Assembly (NCBI GenBank): GCA_910588815.1
Contig: CAJUQY010000008.1
Location: 1-61,715, forward strand
DNA length: 61,715 nucleotides
Direction: 5' to 3'
DNA from: an uncultured Lachnospiraceae bacterium
Lineage (GTDB): Bacteria; Bacillota; Clostridia; Lachnospirales; Lachnospiraceae
Shown here: piece after piece, positions 57,387-61,715 of the stretch
Layout: each line of letters starts with the position of its first letter
How positions within the stretch are numbered: the stretch's first letter is position 1
Notes under the pieces: generated by a model
Databases searched by the model: none
The model's input: the letters and a program-made list of their open reading frames with translations, nothing else
Told to the model about the DNA's origin: nothing
Made by a program: the position numbers and the translations under genes

Positions 57387-58883
57387 CTACGTATACTTCC
57401 CCTGGAGATACTCAATATAATATTTTGCATTCAGCCCTTCCCCTGTGATTTCCGACAGCAGCTCTTCCATGCCCTTGGAAGCTCCAAATCGATGGATATG
57501 CTCCCGCAGATATTCCGAAACAGACAGCAGCTCTCCGGCCTGAAGCAGCTTTTCTATATTCAGTTCCCGGTCCATATAAGCATAAAGCTGGGCCGCCATG
57601 GCATTTCCCAGGGCATAGGAGGGAAAATACCCAAACTCCCCCATGGCCCAGTGGATATCCTGGAGAACCCCTTCCCCAGCCGTTTTCGGCGTCACTCCCA
57701 GGTATTCCTCGTACCATTTGTTCCATTCCTGCTCCAGCTCCTTTACGGAGAGCTGCCCGGAAAAAAGACGCTTCTCCAGCTCATACCGGATCATAATGTG
57801 CAGACAATAGGTCAGCTCATCGGCTTCGGTCCGGATAAGACCCGGTTCCGAACGGTTGATGGCCCGTATAAAGACATCAAGGGGAATGTCTCCAAGCTGC
57901 TCCGGAAAGGATCTCTGAAGCCTCCCATAGATCGGTGTCCAGAACGCCCTGCTCCGTCCCAGCATATTCTCATAAAACCGGGACTGGGATTCGTGAACGC
58001 CGCAGCTCCCGCCGCCGAGAATCGTCTGGGTCAGGGCCTCGCTGTTCCCCTGCTCGAAAATCCCGTGGCCTGCCTCATGGATGGTGGAAAAGATTGCGCT
58101 TTCCAGGTTATTCTTATAATAATGGGTAGTGATGCGCACGTCATCTTTGTGGAGGCTTGTGGTAAAGGGGTGCTCACTCTCCGCGAGGACTCCCCTGGAA
58201 AACTGAAAGCCCAAATAAGCCGCCAGCCATTTGTTCCAATGCCTCTGTTTTTCCACATCATAGCTCTGAAACAGAAAATCACAGGATACAGGCTGCTTTT
58301 TATTTTTCTGAGTCACCTCCTGCACCAAGGGAAGGAGTCCCCGCCCCAGTTCCCCGAAAAAACCATCCAGTTTTTTTTCCGTAAATCCTTCTTCATAGTC
58401 AGAAAGGAGCACATCATAAGGCGTCTGCCCTTCTTTGGCCCGGTAGGAGGCGAACCGCCTCTGCATATCCAAAAGCTCTTCCAGAGTCGGGGCAAAAGCG
58501 GCAAAATCATTCTGTTTTTTGGCCATGCTCCATCTCTGCACGGAGACTGCCGTCAGTTCCGAAAAACGCCGGTATTCCTCCTGCGGAATGGAAACAAGCT
58601 TATCCCTCTCCCTTTCTGTCCGGAGGGCTAAAGCTTTTTCCAGCGGGGAACGACTCCCTTCCTCCCGGATCCGCCAAAGAAGCGTTCCAAGCTCCTCCCC
58701 GCAAAAAAGCTCCTGGTAGGCTGCCGCCAGAACCCCGTAGGCTTTGGCCGTCCGCCAGGAAGCTGCCTCCGGCGCAAGAGTCTCATTATCCCAGTCAAAC
58801 AACGTAAGCGCAGTTCGTATGGCGTTTTCCTTTTCCAGAAAATCAGAAAATTCTTTCCGGACATCCGTATCTTTCTCTTCCAT
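57387..58883 (-). CDS. Carboxypeptidase M32 (thermostable carboxypeptidase family)
   Basis: This 498-residue cytoplasmic metallocarboxypeptidase has the zinc motif HEAGHGIFEQ (HExxH type), followed by the family signature CGVHESQSRFYENMLGRS and FIRAINRSEPGLIRTEADEL. The conserved DWDNETLAPEAASWR at the N-terminus is complete. I start it at ATG 58883, with TGAGGATAAT five bases upstream, giving the normal family length. ATG codons at 58904 and 58934 have no site. Confidence 0.93.
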   Translation of the reverse strand: MEEKDTDVRKEFSDFLEKENAIRTALTLFDWDNETLAPEAASWRTAKAYGVLAAAYQELFCGEELGTLLWRIREEGSRSPLEKALALRTERERDKLVSIPQEEYRRFSELTAVSVQRWSMAKKQNDFAAFAPTLEELLDMQRRFASYRAKEGQTPYDVLLSDYEEGFTEKKLDGFFGELGRGLLPLVQEVTQKNKKQPVSCDFLFQSYDVEKQRHWNKWLAAYLGFQFSRGVLAESEHPFTTSLHKDDVRITTHYYKNNLESAIFSTIHEAGHGIFEQGNSEALTQTILGGGSCGVHESQSRFYENMLGRSRAFWTPIYGRLQRSFPEQLGDIPLDVFIRAINRSEPGLIRTEADELTYCLHIMIRYELEKRLFSGQLSVKELEQEWNKWYEEYLGVTPKTAGEGVLQDIHWAMGEFGYFPSYALGNAMAAQLYAYMDRELNIEKLLQAGELLSVSEYLREHIHRFGASKGMEELLSEITGEGLNAKYYIEYLQGKYT

Positions 58884-58937
58884 ATTATCCTCATTATCCT
58901 CCATCCCTGTACGATTTTTGCGGAGCGTTTTCATTCT

Positions 58938-58967
58938 GCAGGAAACACGTTCCTATGGCTTTCCTGC
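58938..58967 (-). other. Inverted repeat in the leader of the M32 gene
   Basis: GCAGGAAA and TTTCCTGC are separated by 14 bases. It lies between the terminator of the Nudix gene and the M32 start and could be a leader hairpin or operator. No promoter in register was found beside it. Confidence 0.4.
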
Positions 58968-58976
58968 GGAATGAAT

Positions 58977-59002
58977 AAAGAGGATACTTTCGCATCCTCT
59001 TT
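58977..59002 (-). terminator. Terminator of the Nudix gene
   Basis: AAAGAGGAT and ATCCTCTTT form a nine-base stem with an eight-base loop, 22 bases after the Nudix stop on the minus strand, followed by ATTC. The A/T ends of the stem supply the U-rich side. Confidence 0.65.
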
Positions 59003-59023
59003 CCTATTGTATCCCGTTTTCTG

Positions 59024-59473
59024 CTAAACATTCCTGCAGAGCCAGAGGCTTTTTTTCTTGAGATCCAGATATTCGTGGTAAGCCTTTTCCATGATCTGTT
59101 TTTCATTTTGAAATTTTAACAGATGGTAGGCTTCATAAAATTTGTAATACCCGGAATCCAGAAAATATTCTTCCCGCTGTGGTTTACTGTAGTAGCTGTC
59201 GGCCATCATCAAATACCAGTGCACATCCTTCTCCACGGTATCCTGCGGAACATGGAAAGAATACTGGCTTTTTCCGATATATTTGACAATGGAAGCATGG
59301 ACGCCGGTCTCTTCCCTCACCTCTCTGAGCGCCGTCTCTTCCCTGGACTCATTCGCTTCTACTGTTCCCTTCGGAAGCACCCAGCCCTCATACTTATTCT
59401 TATAATTTTTGTAGAGAACAAGGACCTTCCCCCGAAATATAACCACACCGCCGCAGCTCGTTGCTTCAATCAT
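59024..59473 (-). CDS. Nudix hydrolase
   Basis: This 149-residue protein carries a complete Nudix box GTVEANESREETALREVREE followed by TGV (G-x5-E-x7-REVxEExGV), after LVLYKNYKNKYEGWVLPKG. It hydrolyses a nucleoside diphosphate linked to another moiety; the substrate is unknown. The ATG at 59473 has CAGGAGGAATTGC upstream. It follows the PBP gene by 80 bases. Confidence 0.9.
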   Translation of the reverse strand: MIEATSCGGVVIFRGKVLVLYKNYKNKYEGWVLPKGTVEANESREETALREVREETGVHASIVKYIGKSQYSFHVPQDTVEKDVHWYLMMADSYYSKPQREEYFLDSGYYKFYEAYHLLKFQNEKQIMEKAYHEYLDLKKKSLWLCRNV

Positions 59474-59553
59474 TGCAATTCCTCCTGGTTTTGGTGTGTA
59501 CATCTATTGTTCCTAGTATACCCCATTTCAAGGAAAGACGCAAGGTATGACGA

Positions 59554-61044
59554 TTATCTCGAAAAATATCCTTCAAAAATTTTTTTCGCCCCTTTTGTCG
59601 CCACGGAGCCTCCCGTCCCCCCATTTTCATATATGATGCTGACTACAATTTCGGGATTCTCGGCCGGAGCAAATCCGACAAACCAGGCATGGCTGTCCTC
59701 CTTGTTGGAATTAAACTCCGCAGACCCGGTCTTTCCGGCCACCTGGTAGGAATCGGACCGCAGAGAAGGGCTGGTTCCCTCGTTGACCACGGCTACCATA
59801 AAATTGGTCAGAGTTTCCGCTTCCGGGACAGACAGCAGCCTTCCCGACGATTCCGGCATAAACTGCTTTACCACTTTTCCGTCGGCGCTCTCTACGCGCT
59901 CTATGAGATAAGGGGACATCAGAAGTCCGCCGTTGGCAATAGCCGCCGTAATCATGGCATTGTGCAGGGGAGAAATCATGGTCCTTCCCTGGCCGATGGA
60001 TGTCTGTACCCGTTCCGCAAGTCCGGAAGTCCCGTCCAGGACAAAAGAACTCTGTCTGTATTCCATGCCCTCCGGAAGCGGAAGCTCCTTGTTGAACAGA
60101 AAGCTTTCGCACAGTGCATGAAAACTGTCCAAATCCAAAGTCTGTCCGACCGTGGCAAAGGAGGTGTTGCAGGAGTTGGCCAGAGAAAGTCTCAGATCCA
60201 GCCCTCCGTGCACATGGCCCTCATAGCAGCTCATCACCGCGTCCCCATAACTCATGGAGCCTTCGCATTCATAGCGGTAATCCTGCCAGTTTGTCGGATT
60301 TTCCCGGATATATTCCAGAGTTGTCAGAAGCTTAAAGGTGGAACCCGGCGGATAGAGCCCCTGGGAGGCCCTATTGAGCAGGTTTGCCCCCGTATTGTCT
60401 TCCGAAATCAGGCTCTCCCAGTCAGAAGAGATGGTGTTGGGATTGAAATCAGGTTTAGAAACCATGGCCAGAATCTTTCCTGTATCCGGTTCCAGAATCA
60501 CGCAGGCACCGTTATAATCCCCCAGGGCATCGTAAGCCAGCTGCTGGAGGTCCGGGTCCAGGGTTGTCACCACACTGTCCCCCGGATTTTTGATTTCCTC
60601 CACCTCGTTGCTCACTTGGTCAAGCAGGTTCAAATGGGTGGCTAAGAGATACGAATTCGCCGAGGCTTCCAGTCCCGTTGTCCCCGCATCCGAATAGCCG
60701 ACCACATGGGCAAAGAGATTGCTGTAAGGATACTCCCTGGTTTCGTTCCCCTCTGCATCCTCGACGGTTCTCGCCAGGACTTCTCCGTTTTTGCCGCGGA
60801 TCTCCCCGCGGACCACCCGTTCGGAAAAGGTGTCCAGCCTGGCATTGTAAGAGCTGTCCACCGTTTTCTCGCTCTTTGCCACAAGATACCAGCAGAAATA
60901 CCCCATGGTGGCAAGAAACATCAAGGTGAAAAAGACGGCCGCCAGGCGGATTTCCCTGTTAACGGTTCTGGTCCGCTCTTCTACCTGAAGGATTTCTTCC
61001 TCTTCTTTTTCCTGATTTTCCAGCGCCCGCTGTACCCGTTTCAT
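59554..61044 (-). CDS. Class B penicillin-binding protein (PbpA-like transpeptidase)
   Basis: This transpeptidase is paired with an FtsW-type polymerase. It has a charged cytoplasmic start, one membrane helix (about residues 37-58), a shortened pedestal (RGEIRGKNGEVLART) and the transpeptidase with PGSTFKLL, SCN (LANSCNTSF) and KTG (AGKTGSAEF). It resembles the 450-500 residue PbpA group found beside ftsW in Clostridia and Actinobacteria. The start is uncertain: ATG 61044 lacks a site; TTG 61080 has AGGA eight bases upstream; ATG 61113 opens the frame. Any of them overlaps the end of the FtsW frame by 86 bases or more. Confidence 0.87.
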   Translation of the reverse strand: MKRVQRALENQEKEEEEILQVEERTRTVNREIRLAAVFFTLMFLATMGYFCWYLVAKSEKTVDSSYNARLDTFSERVVRGEIRGKNGEVLARTVEDAEGNETREYPYSNLFAHVVGYSDAGTTGLEASANSYLLATHLNLLDQVSNEVEEIKNPGDSVVTTLDPDLQQLAYDALGDYNGACVILEPDTGKILAMVSKPDFNPNTISSDWESLISEDNTGANLLNRASQGLYPPGSTFKLLTTLEYIRENPTNWQDYRYECEGSMSYGDAVMSCYEGHVHGGLDLRLSLANSCNTSFATVGQTLDLDSFHALCESFLFNKELPLPEGMEYRQSSFVLDGTSGLAERVQTSIGQGRTMISPLHNAMITAAIANGGLLMSPYLIERVESADGKVVKQFMPESSGRLLSVPEAETLTNFMVAVVNEGTSPSLRSDSYQVAGKTGSAEFNSNKEDSHAWFVGFAPAENPEIVVSIIYENGGTGGSVATKGAKKIFEGYFSR

Positions 61045-61666
61045 ATCTTTTTGCGTATAAGGCCTGTCGCCTCCGTTCAAGCTTTTCTTCCTGCTCAATT
61101 CGATCAACCTCATCCTGTTTTAAAATATAAAGTCCCTGTATGATTCCAAACATTATAAACGTACTCAAAATCGAACTTCCGCCGTGGCTGACAAAGGGCA
61201 GCGTGATCCCTGTGGAGGGAATGAATTTAATGACGCCGCCGACATTCAAAAAGACCTGGGCGCCGTAAACAGCAGCCAGTCCGAAAGCTATGATTTTGTA
61301 AAACATTCCATCCATCCAGGTGGAAATCCAAAGAAACTGCAGCAGGCAGCTCAGACAGATAAAAAGCAGTGCGATGGCAAAAATCCCGCCGAATTCCTCG
61401 GAAATCCCGGCAAAGATAAAATCAGAGCGGACCACGGGGATTGTTTCCGGCATGCCCTGGTAAAGTCCCGTTCCCAGGAATCCTCCGCTTCCGATGGCAA
61501 AGAGCGACTGTAAGATCTGCCAGCCGTCCCCGGTGGCATCCATCCAGGGGTCCTTCCACACCTGCACCCGAACCCTCACATGGGAAAATACCCGGTAAGC
61601 CAGCACTGAGGCCACGCTGCCGGCCGCCGCCCCCCCAAAAAGATAAAAATAGCTGTTTGTGGCCAC
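60959..61666 (-). CDS. FtsW/RodA-family SEDS protein, C-terminal part, cut near window edge
   Basis: About 235 residues of a SEDS glycosyltransferase are readable: HVRVRVQVWKDPWMD, then GYQ-type LQSLFAIGSGGFLGTGLYQG, DFIFAGISEEFGGIFAI and FIPSTGITLPFVSHGGSS, all typical of FtsW. The N-terminal half is beyond the window. In the reading frame a TAG lies at 61675-61673, just upstream of the first readable codon, and family sequence would be expected to continue through it. Either a frameshift exists or the last 45 bases are of poor quality. The C-terminal tail is highly basic and overlaps the PBP frame. Confidence 0.8.
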   Translation of the reverse strand: MATNSYFYLFGGAAAGSVASVLAYRVFSHVRVRVQVWKDPWMDATGDGWQILQSLFAIGSGGFLGTGLYQGMPETIPVVRSDFIFAGISEEFGGIFAIALLFICLSCLLQFLWISTWMDGMFYKIIAFGLAAVYGAQVFLNVGGVIKFIPSTGITLPFVSHGGSSILSTFIMFGIIQGLYILKQDEVDRIEQEEKLERRRQALYAKRYETGTAGAGKSGKRRGRNPSGRRADQNR

Positions 61667-61715
61667 CAGAAGCTACAACCATCTTTCTCGCTGTCATCCG
61701 CTATATATTGGAAAT

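Noticed and set aside
57333..58631. 432-residue open frame on the plus strand opposite the M32 carboxypeptidase gene
   Set aside because: The minus-strand gene has the HEAGH zinc motif and normal length. The plus frame has no ribosome site and low-complexity composition.
1..61715. CRISPR arrays, tRNA or rRNA genes
   Set aside because: No regularly spaced repeat-spacer array, no cloverleaf with a T-arm GTTCRAATC-type motif and no rRNA sequence was recognised in any intergenic region. The repeats found are palindromic elements and short tandem units.

Overview
The window is a 61.7 kb stretch of chromosome, about 50% G+C by eye, from a low-GC-phylum (Firmicutes) anaerobe, most likely a Lachnospiraceae-type Clostridia. 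That reading rests on gene content and order: phoH-ybeY, miaB-mutS-mutL-miaA, radC-mreC-mreD-PBP2-minCDE-rodA-mgsA, sepF-ylmH-lspA-rluD, lexA/yneA, rplU-prp-rpmA-obgE-yhbY-nadD-yqeK-rsfS, a glmS ribozyme, AGGAGG-type ribosome binding sites and frequent TTG/GTG starts. It is mostly core genome. No tRNA, rRNA, CRISPR array or complete mobile element was seen. The species is not identifiable from the sequence alone.

Layout. 1-0.6 kb: the end of an unknown gene and a truncated Tn554-type (DUF6262) relic. 0.6-3.8 kb: phoH, ybeY and a MurJ/SpoVB-family flippase. 4.0-4.7 kb: a BofC-like membrane protein. 4.8-12.9 kb: from one good promoter, a hybrid histidine kinase, a solute-binding lipoprotein, two flavoproteins and an inserted DUF3990 (ADP-ribosyltransferase-like) gene with a partner gene. 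12.9-16.9 kb: proline operon with proB, a patatin-like protein, a DUF896 protein and an unusual 5-formyl-THF cyclo-ligase::ProA fusion. 17.1-26.7 kb: mismatch repair and tRNA i6A/ms2i6A genes, with a membrane C39-like peptidase between miaB and mutS, then an aluminium-resistance/methionine gamma-lyase-family enzyme. 26.8-36.5 kb: the cell-shape and division operon. 36.5-37.4 kb: a small P-loop protein and a DUF378 protein. 37.5-43.0 kb: HlyD-like protein, sepF, ylmH, aroB, lspA, rluD. 43.1-46.4 kb: cytidylate-kinase-like protein, glmS with promoter, 12-codon leader ORF and ribozyme, and a broken solute-binding protein. 46.6-49.6 kb: TtcA-like thiolase, Xer-type recombinase, and the divergent yneA/lexA SOS pair. 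49.8-50.4 kb: GNAT and a Zn-knuckle fragment. 50.4-55.0 kb: the minus-strand ribosome-assembly operon. 55.2-61.7 kb: PRPP synthetase, MBL hydrolase, M32 carboxypeptidase, Nudix hydrolase, a class B PBP and an edge-truncated FtsW.

The genes form coherent sets: envelope growth and division (MurJ, MreCD, PBP2, RodA, MinCDE, SepF, FtsW/PBP, DacA-like, GlmS), genome maintenance (MutSL, RadC, LexA, YneA, Xer) and translation/tRNA modification (YbeY, MiaAB, RluD, TtcA-like, L21/L27, Obg, RsfS). The unusual parts are: the MTHFS-ProA fusion with a preserved internal start; the DUF3990 pair inserted between a flavoprotein gene and proB; a translated-looking leader ORF ending six bases before the glmS ribozyme cleavage site; a family of composite palindromic intergenic repeats with compensatory arm changes (three copies); a second hairpin-like repeat whose two copies lie 13 kb apart, one inside the end of yqeK; and a kinase/solute-binding-protein pair without a transporter.
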